64,000 nucleotides of DNA from Sipunculus nudus (Eukaryota; Annelida; Sipuncula; Golfingiida; Sipunculidae): the NCBI GenBank assembly GCA_026874595.1, contig CM049319.1, forward strand, positions 57,358,917 through 57,422,916, given 5' to 3'. This document shows positions 1-16,700 of the stretch, piece by piece. Each line of letters opens with the position of its first letter. Positions within the stretch are counted from its first letter, which is position 1. The translations under genes and the position numbers were made by a program. The notes under the pieces were generated by a model, which saw only the letters and a list, made by a program, of their open reading frames with translations, did not search any database and was not told where the DNA came from.

Positions 1-560
1 GCACTACCCTAGGATCGTTTCTGTGCAATATCAAACTATTTGGCCATATGGTTTCAGAGAAAAAGGTTTTATGTAGCCGTAAGTATGATACGGGCACAGA
101 TGACCCCGATGCAGGTGGCGCCACCAATACCTCAATTTCAGATATGTCTTATGTGAACAACATTGGCATAAGATTTGGTGATGATAGCTCCAGCCGTTTC
201 TGAGATTGTAATTTTACTAGTTCAACTTCCTGTAACTTGGCCAATAATCACCGAACTTAAACCATTCGAACAAACTTGAGAAAGATTGTTCCAGGAATCA
301 TTTTTGTGAAATATTGGACAATTTGGCTGAACAGTTTCGGAGAAGATTTTTAAAGCTTTTTTTTAGCTTTTTCCCTATAAAATCTAAGAAAATGCAGTTA
401 GCCAGAAAATAAGCAAAATCCGATATAGTTTTTAGATGACTTTTGCATAAAATTTCGTGATGCTAACTCTTGCCGTTTTCAAGATAGTATGGGTTAACGT
501 ACAGACGACGGACGACAGACGACGCCACACCATCGCATAAGCTCAGTTTCGCTAAAAAAA
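1..560. repeat. Dispersed repeat end with palindrome and (GACG) tail
   Basis: Truncated by the window edge. Contains GGTGGCGCCACC at 114-125 and ends in a purine-rich (ACGGACG)-type stretch followed by TAAGCTCAG...GCTAAAAAA (about 495-556), the same terminal module as the family II elements elsewhere in the window. Confidence 0.6.
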
Positions 561-639
561 AGAGAGAGAATTATCCCGCTTGAAAGAGTTGAGACGTCTG
601 TTCCTGAAAATTCCTGTTCCTTAAAGTGCATAATAACCT

Positions 640-1245
640 ATGGTATGTCATATGACCTTTGACCTCATTAAGATACATATACTTTGCATCGAACTGAACT
701 TAAGCCAGATGCTTATTTGGTTAAACATTTATACTTAATTTCATCAAAAACCATAAAATTCCAAGTTATCGCAGCATTATCAGAGAAGTCTGGTGACCTC
801 TTACCACATTAAATATGCTCGTTTTTTTTTTTTTTTGGGGGGGGGGGGGGGGAAATTAAAATCAGTTGATAAACTTAATTGGTTAATATTTACGGCGAGG
901 TTCGTTAAATAAAAGCCACCATGGCGACAACAATTTGGGATCTCTTACCTCATTAAATATCGTTGGATTTTGCGACAGCTGCACTCGAGCAAGATACAAT
1001 ATTGGTTTATATCTACTTCGAGTTTCGGCGATACCAAACAAATCTTGGTGTCCTCGACCTCATTAATCATGCGTAGATTTGCCATGTACAGCAAACTCGG
1101 GCGAGATAATCCATAGGTGAATATTTTTGGTGAGTTTCATGAAAATCGATATCTTTAAGTTACTGCGGCTACACTGAAGGCTGACGAACAGACGGACGCT
1201 GCCGAAACCATAATGCCTCTTCGATGGGAGTGTTATAAAAGCCCA
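640..1245. repeat. Tandem array of degenerate ~140-bp units
   Basis: About four degenerate units, each with a GACCTC..CATTAAATATG phrase, a GCAAGATAAT phrase and a stretch like ATTTCATCAAAAACC. It ends in ACAGACGGACG. Related single or double units occur at 14250-14330, 29700-29930, 36540-36700 and 46485-46790. A 20-bp G/T homopolymer block interrupts it at about 823-852. Confidence 0.6.
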
Positions 1246-5381
<4,136 letters not shown>

Positions 5382-6039
5382 TGCTTCTTGTCTCATACAT
5401 AACATTTGCCTAGTTTCCTGTGTGGTATATATAACAAACTGCCCTAATTTTCCTTGTGGCTTATGTAAAACTCACTAACCCATTTTCTGTGAGTTATACA
5501 GAATATACTGGCCTAAATTTTTGTGTGATACATACAATACTGACCTACTTTACCTTGTGGCTTATATAACACAATCTCTCTTTGGCCATCAGAAGTAACT
5601 TTTGTTTTCTACATCTGTTCCATTTTGTTCAAATACTTCAGAGGTTCACAGATGAGAGTACATCGCATATGCAGGATAAATAAAGGCACAACCAAATGAT
5701 GTCATATTTCAGAGGTGATGACATAAAAGGTCACATGAAACAGCATATCAGTGAACATAAGACAAGGCTAATATATGTGAATCAAATTTACACAAACCTG
5801 CTTCATACAACTTATATACAGGATATATAGCAACAAAGTTATAGCTTTACAAACAAAAACAGTCAGAAAAAAATTCTAATATGCAGAAACTCGAACTATC
5901 ATTCAAGTTTTTTTTTTTTTTAAAAAGACATTTTGTTGCTAATTCTATGGTTTACTTGCCAAGATCCTTTTGATATATTTTGGTGCAGAATTTTAATAAT
6001 TTAGTATTTAGAAGACTTATAATCACATGACAATTCCAT

Positions 6040-6180
6040 TCACCTAGCAATTCTATCACATAACAATGTCACATGACAATGTCATATTGTCACATGACAA
6101 TGTCATATGACATATAAGTTTCCGGCTAGTAAACCAAATCATAATCCTCTCATGTGACTTAAGTCACATGACCATGTCAC
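6040..6180. repeat. CACATGACAATGTCAT short inverted/tandem repeat
   Basis: CACATGACAATGTCA recurs at 6060-6110 with an inverted partner TGACAT..ATGTCA, then CACATGACCATGTCACA at about 6165. Each unit is itself nearly palindromic, so the segment could fold into a hairpin. No function is recognised. Confidence 0.55.
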
Positions 6181-6493
6181 ATTATAAAATGCTGATATAT
6201 TTATACTGAATGATCACTCTGTTAAATCCACTTGCCACCATGGATATTGTTCTATGTTCAGTTAACATGAACAATTAAGGTATTTGCACCTCAAGTACAA
6301 GTTTTATGGTTTATTTGAATTTTAATCTCATTAATAAAAATATAATAAGCTCAGCACGAAAAATTCATCAAAGTTAAATGTAGGCCCTATATAAATGCTA
6401 CTGCTTATGTATAAAGCAGATGAAACATTTTTCTTCAATAAAAGTGCATTGTTACATCAATACTGACCCAGTTTTTCAAATAATGATTTGCAT

Positions 6494-6499
6494 TTTATT
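6494..6499 (-). promoter_or_regulatory. Candidate LRP4 poly(A) signal AATAAA
   Basis: AATAAA on the minus strand about 1.06 kb after the stop codon. No canonical hexamer was seen between 7558 and the end of the 46-bp array, so this is a reasonable but unproven cleavage region; further hexamers occur near 6310 and 1290. Confidence 0.25.
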
Positions 6500-6614
6500 T
6501 ATCTGAATCCTGAATAAATTAAATTTTAAAAATAAAAAAGCTTAAGAGTTGTGTTTTTTTCTGTAACAAGAATTATCTGCTACTAAATCAGCACCTGGTA
6601 TCAGTTTCTGTAAG

Positions 6615-7270
6615 TTTATGGTATAAAGGTCACAGTGTCAAAGGTCATACATAAATAAGTTTTCATGTGCAATATGCACAGTGTCTAAGGTCATGTATGA
6701 AACAGGTTCCGTATCCAAATAACAAGAGTGCAAATGGTCGTATATCAATGAGGTTTCATAAATATTACATCCAAACAACAGTGTCAAAGGTCATATATGA
6801 AAGAGGCTTCATATTCAAATAGCACAATGTCAAAGGTCATATAAGAAATAGGTTTCAAATTCAAATAATACAGTGTCAAATGTCATATATGAAAGTGGTT
6901 CTATATTAAAATAACACAGTGTCAAAGTTCACATATGAAAGTGGTTCTATATTCAAATAGCACAGTGTCAAAGGTCATATATGAAAGAGGTTTCTTGTGC
7001 AAATGGCATGGTGTCAAAGGTCATATATGAAAGTGGTTTCATGTGCAAACAGCAGGGTGTAAAAGGTCATATAGGAAAGTGGTTCTATGTTCAAATAGCA
7101 CAGTGTCAAAGGTCATATATGAAAGTGGTTCTATAAATTCCAATAGCACAGTGTCAAAGGTCTTATATGAAAGAGGTTTCATGTGCAAACAGCATGGTGT
7201 CAAAGGTCATATATGAAACAGGTTTCATGTGCAAACAGCATGGTGTCAAAGGTCTTATTTGAAAGAGGTT
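6615..7270. repeat. 46-bp tandem array in the presumed LRP4 3' UTR
   Basis: About 14 units, each with (C/G)(A/G)GTGTCAAAGGTCATATATG then AAAG(T/A)GGTT. Examples start near 6779, 6963, 7010, 7102 and 7196, with spacing of 44-48 bp. It begins about 290 bases after the stop codon. If the poly(A) site is near 6490, it is transcribed in the 3' UTR. Confidence 0.85.
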
Positions 7271-7339
7271 TCATCAACTTAGAATTTTACACAGAAGTAC
7301 ACAAGGCAATGATAATGCTGTATACATGAACAATTACCA

Positions 7340-7368
7340 TTCATACATACACATACATACATACATAC
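7340..7368. repeat. (ACAT)n microsatellite
   Basis: Short run of CATACATACATAC between the 46-bp array and the stop codon. Confidence 0.7.
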
Positions 7369-7558
7369 TCTTCCTCTCTTTAATTTCTACATATATCATT
7401 TACATAACATAATACAATATATATACCTCTGTCTCCCACTGTAAATTACATCTCAATATTAATACCCATATTTTATGTGTACCTCAATACGAGATGCTCG
7501 TTGACTCTCACACAATTGAATACAATACAAACTGGCAATCATACACAAGTACAAAACT

Positions 7559-7789
7559 CTACAAATGATTGGTCTCTATGTCTTTTAGGGAAGAGGGTGA
7601 TTCTTTTTTGGCCCACTTGTCTGGGGATGATGGTTGGAATATATTTTTGTCTGTGCGTGGCTGAGGTGACGTGCTGTCTGAGCTGAGGTTGCTGTCCTTG
7701 GCGGGCATTGTTGGCGGAACACTGCACGCTGCTGCCACCTCCTGGTTGTTTAGCTTCTCCTCCTGGGCACCTAACATTGAGACTCGTTC
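7559..7789 (-). CDS. LRP4: LRP4 last coding exon, cytoplasmic tail part 2
   Basis: Encodes 76 residues (about 1546-1621) from [18 protein letters not shown] to [15 protein letters not shown] and a TAG stop. Rich in Ser/Pro/Asn/Lys and predicted disordered. The C-terminus ETNHL lacks Ser/Thr at position -2, so it is not a class I PDZ ligand, unlike the SQV-type end of vertebrate LRP4. Acceptor TTTTTCAG. The visible tail is 115 residues in all, somewhat shorter than in vertebrates. Confidence 0.88.
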   Translation of the reverse strand, partial: ERVSMLGAQEEKLNNQEVAAACSVPPTMPAKDSNLSSDSTSPQPRTDKNIFQPSSPDKWAKKESPSSLKDIETNHL

Positions 7790-10700
7790 CTGAAAAATAA
7801 TTTGTCACTGAACTAAAAAGCAGTCAGAGAGCATCCTCTGCAAGGATCTTATTCAAACTAGAATGAGTTTGTTTTTGCGTCTAGCAAAACAGATATGTCT
7901 TCCTCCCAATGCTGACCATTTCCCAAAATTTGAGGAAAAATAATTTGACTACTTAAAAAGTTAAGGTTAACAAAACACCTGGAATTCTGAGGACATGACC
8001 TTGTTGAAGATCCAAGTCAAGGTCACCAGTTTTCAAACTCATCCGAGAATATGGTAGAAACAACTTATGTTTCAAATATGAGGGAAACTAGTGCAAAATG
8101 TCAAAAGTTATGGAGTTAGGTAATTCTTTTTATTTCAGCTTATTTAACCTTGAAGATAAAGGTCAAGATCACCAGTTTTCAAACTTGTCTGAGATATTGG
8201 TAGAAACAATTTAAATTTCATGAGAAAATAAGAAGCTTTGTTTTTACAAGGAATAACACACAGACAACCAATAGGCCAGAATTAAGAGAGACATTCCATC
8301 AGATTAAAGATACAATTAGGTCACAGTGACCCAGTCAGTTTCAAATTAAGCAGAAATCTCATACAGACACTTTTTTTAACTATTTCTGATCAATTGTGCA
8401 CTGAAAATATAACTTCTGGTTTCCCCCTCTAACACTATATTTGAACAGGATTTCCACACTAATCTAACAACTCACCTCATTTTTTTCATATTTCAACCTC
8501 CCCCACAGCGGTCGGGGCGGGCGATGGTACGTAGCATTTTGAAAGCTAGTAGGAGCAAATTCACCTGGAGCCTGGTAGTCTCTTCGTCTTTTTCTGTAAA
8601 TATCGTAAAAATCAATTTATTATGCAGATCTGAACCCTCCTCACCCCAACAGTTATACACTGCAGTCATCCCAGATCTCTTTTCCTATCACTGCTGTTTA
8701 CTATGGCAAGGTTTCCTTGGTGAGCAAAGAGAAAATAATTGTAATTGCACCTATGAGAGCGTGGTATCAGGTTGTGCATCAAGCAACAATTTTCAATTTT
8801 TTGGAAAAAATTTATATATAGACAAACAGATGGACAAAGAGACCCGATCATTATATCCCACACCCATGGTACTATTGTACCATGGTACTATGGTAATCCA
8901 GCTGTTACAAATAAGAAAATTATATCGTTTTAATTAACAGAAGGCATGATTAAAATAGCAGTTTGACATCAAGTTGAAACACATAATGTGAATTACAATA
9001 ATATAAAAGAGATTGTGGTTTACAGGTTAATATTTAACAACTGTTCAGTACTGTTTGAAGATCTATAGCTTACCTCAAAGTGGAATTTTAATAATCACTC
9101 ACCTTTTTACAAGGACGAATAAAATAGCAAGTATGCCTATGATGACCAGTATAGCTAATATTGCTCCCAGCACAATGTATATAATGTTCAAACTGCTACT
9201 ACCTGAAAGATAAATATAAAGGTGTTTAATATATATAATGTTCAAACTGCAGCAACCTGAAAATAACAGAAAAAAACATGTCATGTATGTAATGTCCAAA
9301 CTACTACTACCTGAAAGACAACAGATAAACATGTCATGTATGTAATGTACAAACTGCTACAACCTAAAATATATCAGATAAACATGGTTTATATATATAA
9401 TTTTCAAACTGCTTCTGCCTGAAAGATAACAGACAAACATTTCATATATATAATGTTCAAACTGCAGATACCTGAAAGATAAAATAATAATGGTCATTAC
9501 CTGAAAGATAACAGATTAACAGGTCATATATAAAATGTTTAAACTGCAACAACTTAAAATACTTTTTTTTTAAATACAATATCAGTGCCGCAATAGTAGT
9601 CATTTTCAATATACCCACAAGAGTTAATTTCAGATTTTAAAATCATTATCTTGCACAATCTTGTAATATACATATAATTTAACATAGAGAAAAGCAGTTT
9701 CATATTATAAATAATAGCAAGTCTTTTGTGTCAATTGTTAATCAAAGACTGATATGATAACAGATAACAGATTTTTTTTTATCTGTCAACTCAGAAAACA
9801 TGTATCCCTCATTGGTGGTCTTTGTGAAATCATTACAATTTGATATACATATTGAACTAAACAAGAGGCCCATGGGCCATGACGCTCAGCTGAACTTGAA
9901 TTACAAGCATGTTTTGCATGCAAAATCTAATGAATATGTAGTCATCAGACATTAGTTTTAACTGGTATTGCAAGAATTAAATTTTGCTGGTAACAGCATG
10001 TTGCGCATACAGACTAGAAATAAAGTGGAACTGCAAGGTTTTTTTTTGTTCTGGAATGCACAGACAATGAATAAATGATAAATCAACATACCAAACTTGA
10101 GCACATAATCTGGTGTAGAGAAAATGGAACAACTATATTTTTTCTAGTGTAAAACAACAAGGCCTCATGGAAACATGTGTAATGGAATAAACAGCAGGTT
10201 TAGTGCTTGAGTGATATGTGTGTAGAGGAGTTATGTCACACTGGAGGACAGATTGGCATGAAATCAGTTTTATGGGGTTTCAGGATTTCTGCTGATAAAG
10301 CGACATTTTACATATATATTTGTATTGACTGGTTTAAAATAAAACACTTAACTTACCATGAAAATGCATACCAAGTTGTAGGAACAGTTGAAGGTTAAAA
10401 CATGTGTTCCACTTGTAATCTTGCCATCATGCCAAAGTTATTTATGGATGTCTAGAATCTTGATGTGAACTGAAGTTGGGACTGTGTGAAGGCTATTTAT
10501 AGAGACTAAAGGTGTTGATGAGATCTGGTGTTGTTACTATGTGAAAGAGATTTATAGATACTTTTATCAGTTAGCAAATAGTTATTTTGTTGAACAAAGT
10601 GTTTTTCATGCTAATATATTAACTTTTTTGTATCAATATATTCTGAATATTAATAGATGGCTAGTGAATGCAAAATCAGAATACAGAAATCTTATTTTTG

Positions 10701-13700
10701 GAATAATCTTATGTATACATAAACATTAGTTGACTTTGTACAGCATAATAAATATTCATAGAATATTTCAGGTCAGATGTTATATGTTTAGACAAATAGG
10801 CTATAAGGTTGGATGACTAAGGTTAACATCCGATAATTCACTGCAAAATGATTCAAATGGACTGATTAAACTTAATTAAAAGAATTATTATTTTGGAGAT
10901 CATTGTTATCAGACAGAGAAACAGACGGACGACGGACAAAGAGTGGTCACTATAGCTTTAATGACATTCAGTCAGCTGAACCAAAAAATCTTAAAAAATC
11001 GAAAGAATACAGGTGGTGCCACCAGTCTGCAGAAACTGATGGAACATTCCATGACCAATATCCATGAAAAGAATTATGGTGATCAATGCATTAGTTTATC
11101 AGATACTTAAGCTTTTGTATCAAATTTTCCATTATTCTTGGGGGTACTTCGGAGCCCCATAGCTCAGAGATTTTGGGTAACAGAGACCTAATTTCAAGTT
11201 TCCATGGAGACTTTTCATGGGTCTCCCTGTCTGTCAAGAATGAAGATTCTAGGTCCAGTCGTTACAATTTGTACCCTGTTGACAGATAACTACATCCTTA
11301 AAGGTCTCAAAATTAGAGAAAAAAAAATTGTGAAAATTTGAAAAAATACAGGTGGCACCACCAGTCTGCAGGAACTGATGGAACACCTCTTGATCAATAT
11401 GTATGCAAAAAATCATGACCATCAGTGTTGTAGTTATTGAGATGTTGCAGTTTGTTTTTATCAAATTTTCCATTATTCTGGGGGCTAATTGGGAGCCCAT
11501 CACACAGCTCAAAGTATATGGGTAACAGAGACTTTATTTCAGGTTTCCATGGAGACTTTTCATGGACCTATCAGTGTGTCAAGAATGATGATTCTAGGTC
11601 CAGTCTTTATGATTTGTGCCCTGTTCACATTTTTAAAGGTCTCAAAAATAGAGAAAACAATTCGTAAAAATTGAAAAATACAGGTGGCGCCACCAGTCTG
11701 CAGAAACTGATGAAACATCTCATCATCAATACGTATGCCAAAAATCATGACCATCAGTGATGTAGTTAATGAGATATTGAAGTTTTTGTATGAAATTTTT
11801 GACAATTCTGGGGGGTAATTTTGGGCCCCATAGCTTGAAGGATATGGGTAGCAGAGACCTAATTTCAGGTTTCCATTGAGACTTTTCATGGGTCTCTAAG
11901 TGTGTCGAGAATGAAGATTCTAGGTCCAGTCGTTACGATTTGTGCCACGTTAACAGATGACAGCATCCTTAAAGGTCTCAAAAATAGAGGAAAAAATCGT
12001 AAAAAAATCTAACAATACAGGTGGCGCCACCAGTCTGCAGGAACTGATGGAACATCTGATCATCAATACGTATTCCAAAAATCATGACCATCAGTGATGT
12101 AGTTAATGAGATATTGAAGTTTTTGTATGACATTTTTGACAATTCTGGGGGGTAATTTGGGGCCCCATCGCTCAAAGGATATGGGTAACAGAGACCTAAT
12201 TTCAGGTTTCCATGGAGACTTTTCATAGGTCTCTAAGTGTTTCGAGAATGAAGATTCTAGGTCTAGTCTTTACGATTTGTGCCTTGTTAACAGATGTTCA
12301 CATTTTTAAAGATCTCAAAAATAGAGAAAAAAATTCGTAAAAAATAAAAAATACAGGTGGCGCCACCAGTCTGCAGGAACTGATGGAACATCTCATGATC
12401 AATATGTATGCAAAAAATCATGACCATCAGTGATGTAGTTAATGAGATATTGAAGTTTTTGTATGAAATTTTTTACTTTTCTGGGGGGTACTTTGGGGCC
12501 CCATAGCTCGAAGAATATGGGTAACAGAGACCTAATTTCTGGTTTCCAAGGAGATTTTTCATGGACCTCTCAGAATGCCAAGTTACAAGGTTCTAGGTCC
12601 AGCGGTTACGATTTGTGCCTGGTTAACGGAAGGACAGACGGACAGACGGACGACGGACAAAGAGTGATCGCTATAGCTCAGATGACTTTCAGTCAGCTGA
12701 GCTAAAAATTTCCCACCAAAGACAAAAAAATAATAAACTAGTACATGCTGTTTTACTCCTTAAAGAGCAAATTGTGAAGATACACTGACAATTGAAAAAT
12801 CATTAAATTTAATCTCGCAGATATAAAATCAACTACAGTATAATAACCCCATAGAAACCTACCTTTTCTATTTGATGATTTAATTTTGTTACCACAGCTA
12901 CCAGAATCTACTTCTTCTTTAGTACACCTGGAAGTACCACAGAATGATACACAAATTCAAGGGCAGATGAAGGGTTGTGCCCCCGTCCCTTTTTGTACCA
13001 CACTTCTGCCGAATTGGGAGACACTGATTTGGATTTGTCAGTCTGTCTGTGAGTCTATCAGGTTTTTGTTTTTTTGTGCTATAACTTTCCTAAATATTAT
13101 CTGATTTCATTCAAATTTGGGTAAGGGATTGCTCTCATGCATACCTTGGTTGGGATTGGTTTTGGTATGTCTATTTGAAATTTATTTTCACAAGCTCAAA
13201 AACAAACAAAAAAATTTCCCTTTTGTTCCCAAATCACAACAAAAATTATGAAATGTGAAGACATCTTCAGGGGACAATGAAAACTAAAACACAGGCACAG
13301 TGACATGTGGAGACACCTTCAGGGGGGAAATAAAAGCTAAAAAAATATTGAGAAGGCAAGCATGAAGATCACAGGAAGTTAAAATAACAAGAGGCGGAAG
13401 TGGAGAACATAAATTCCACACATTTACTTCTTTGACCTTTAAATATTAAAACTAGAAACCATTATATCACACTTAATATCACACTTACTTACAATAATAC
13501 TTGTTAAATAAACTAAAAATACCTGTAAGTTATCAAACTAATTATAGCTAATTAACTGTCTAAATTCTCACATACCTAACTAACCACATGATGATATTTC
13601 ATTTGTTCTACTGGATAAATAATTCTTTAAAATTAAGTGAGCAGATATAAAATATTTTGTGACTGAGGGCTAATATACAAATATCAAAGATATGTCCCAT

Positions 13701-16700
13701 TGTTCAATGAAGCCAATACTTAAGATTTTGATTGAAAATAAAATATTTTGGTGACCAGTAAATTTACAACAGGCCTGGAAGGTTCAGTATTGATGGTAAA
13801 GTATGACTTACCCCTGCCCCTCGTGGTTGCCAGGGTTGTTGTGAGGGATGACAGGAGGAATGTTCCATCCTGTGTCCTGATCTTCACCTGTCCCACCAGG
13901 TACTGAAATTACAAAGTCATATGTCACATATCAATGCCGGCCTGCCAAAGGTTGATGACAAGAAAAAAGGGGTAAGAGTAGTCTTCTTTGAAATAAAGAG
14001 TGAAAAAAGAGTAAAATTAGCAGCTAATTCCGCATTTTTTTTTATCACAGACTGAATAAACATCTGCTTCACATATTAAGCATGTGTATATATACCACTC
14101 CCAAAGTCAGACACATACATGGTGCACATTCCCTGCGTGAAAATAAGGCCATTTTAATTCAGGTGAGAAATCGTTTTTTTTAATACTCATCATGATTTGA
14201 CTGAGAATCCTTTTGATTTTTGATAAGTTATTGCAGTGACACCACAAAGTAGACTAGAGACCTCTGACCTTATTAAATATTCTGCCCACAATCAAACTTA
14301 AGCGAGATAATCTATTGCATGGTAAGTAGTTATAGTATACCATAATACATGCAGTCATAACAGGCATATAAAACGTGTGATTTGGCAGGCCTGTAATGGT
14401 CTTGAAGCTTGGCTGAAACTTTCAAAACTGATCTGGGGAGTACATTTATGTAGGAAGAGCTAGGTAACAGGAAAACTAAAGGCTACTATATCCTTGTTAC
14501 TTAAAATCCTCAATAACTGTTGCCTAAATCTTGCCTCAGTGAAAGAAGCAATGAATCAGTTGTACTTTTACCTAATGCGATTTGTAGTAACACCTTTAGG
14601 TCTCAACAAATTTGTACACTAAATGTTTGTAAACAGTCAACCTTTTTTAGTTGAAACAAGGAGAGTAATCAATGGATTATTCATATGTTAGCAGGATTTC
14701 ATAGTTTACAAGAAAATGGCCTAATTTCAAGGTATTTTTATCAAAATGTCTTAGTCTAATATTTGATTTGTGCTCTGTAAAAGGATAGCCGTGAATACAT
14801 GACCAGCTAGGCAGTTATATTTGGCTGGTAAGCCTATCTTGAGTTGTGATACAACCCATACAGGGGAATGTAATGCAATGTTTATCCATCCTGCTGCACT
14901 GATATCATGGTAACCAACTGATAATCTCAACATTAGACTAATAATGATGTAAAAATACAAAAGAATACATGTGAACTCACAAACCAAACTGAAATCTATC
15001 TCTATGGTAACTATTCATTTCCTGTATTGTGACAAGTTGGGGGTGGGTGTGGGGGGGGGGGGGGTTATGTCAAAATAGGCATGCCTGTTGCCTGAGATGC
15101 CTAACCTACGATACTTCATGTATATACATATTTATTGAAAACTGATTCATTAGGTTTGAACTTAGCAGGACTATAGTCCATTTCATCCCCTCATGTCCAC
15201 CTGTTTTTTGCTATGAAAATTTTTATTAGGTACATTTCAAGGGAAACAATTATAGTGTAAAGGAGAGGATTTCAGAACCTATTTTTCAACAAGGTAACTA
15301 AATTCCTACCTTACACCTTATTTGAATAATAGAAATTTCTGAAAATATGAGAAATTAGTCTATATTTTACAACATACAAGACCCACTTATGGTGGTCAAG
15401 GTCATTGGTCACATGCAAAAACAGCCTCAACTGACAGCTGCTGATTGGATGATCTCATGTAAACACTCTAAAAAATATAACCAGCTAAAACAAAGATGGC
15501 TACTAATGGAGGGACACACCATATCTGCCAGATCATGATAAAGAGACTTAAATGTTGTGAAACATAAACCGGGGATTTATTGAAAAATTCTTAACTGCCA
15601 TATTAGGTTGTCTCTTCCATATAATGTTTTCTTGGAAAATATTGAAAAATATAAATTTTTAAGAAAATCGTCTACAAAAAACAGGTGGACAGCAGGTAGT
15701 GAAATGGACTATAGTACTGACTGGTGTAGCACGGCCTGGTGTCTGGATGGGTGGGACAGGCACAGGTGTATCCTCCAGGCTTGGCCAGACACAAATGACT
15801 GCAGCCTCCATTGTTTACAGCACAGCCATTGGTTCCTGAAAACATGAAAACATGGCTGTGGAAGTCTATAAAATTTTTCTCTCAGCTGCACTGAGTCTGA
15901 GCAAAAAGGCCTATGATTGACAAACCTCAAATACAGCTCCTAACCAAAATTTAATGAAAACTTGCATATAGTAAGATGTATCAAAATAATACCAAAATAT
16001 TCCCCCAGCATATATCATAATAAGTTCCATTTTTAATCAATCTTCTAGATCAGAAAAAAGTCAAAAGTTATCAAATTTTTCCACACAGTTGACAATATTT
16101 TCACGGAGCCCTTAAAAACAGACAAGCAACACATTTAACTTACTCTGATTTAAATCAGAGATGCCAATAAATAGGTTCAGGTAAACATATAGCCATTGTT
16201 GAAATAGTCCAGCAGATATAACAACGGTGTGAAAGGATAATAATAGCTATATCAAAGTCAACCACAACAAAATGCTGTTCACTGGATAATCTAAATCAGA
16301 ACCTTTTATCCAGGATTAACTGTTTTAAATCAACGTGTACAGTACTTTAAATGATTAGTATTGTTGGTTTAATTGTATCCGCCAAAACAGAGTTTTGCGG
16401 ATACTATGTTTTCAGCTGGCCGCCGCCGCCGCCGCCGCGTAGGTGTCCGGAGAACTCCTCCGTAACCGCTGGGCGGAATTTTCCGAAACCCGGGATTATG
16501 TTCGGGTCACATGTGAACTGCTGCGCCCCGATTTTGTTTTGACCTCTGACCTTTCCTTTGCGCTCTGCGTCCGTTTGTGCGTCTGTTTCCACACATAAAC
16601 CCACATATCTCGGGAACCGTTTGACCGATCAGGAAAATTTTTTTGCACAAATGTAGCCCTCGGAGAGCTTTATAACATACACCAAAAATGGTGGCGCCAC

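Noticed and set aside
7539-7808. Alternative 89-codon frame over the last exon ([14 protein letters not shown]...)
   Set aside because: The frame fixed by the acceptor at 7790 and by the preceding exon ends at TAG 7559; the other frame starts inside the intron.
10207-10398. Short plus-strand open frames between 10.2 and 10.7 kb
   Set aside because: They lie inside a non-coding repeat element; no domain, no conserved start context.
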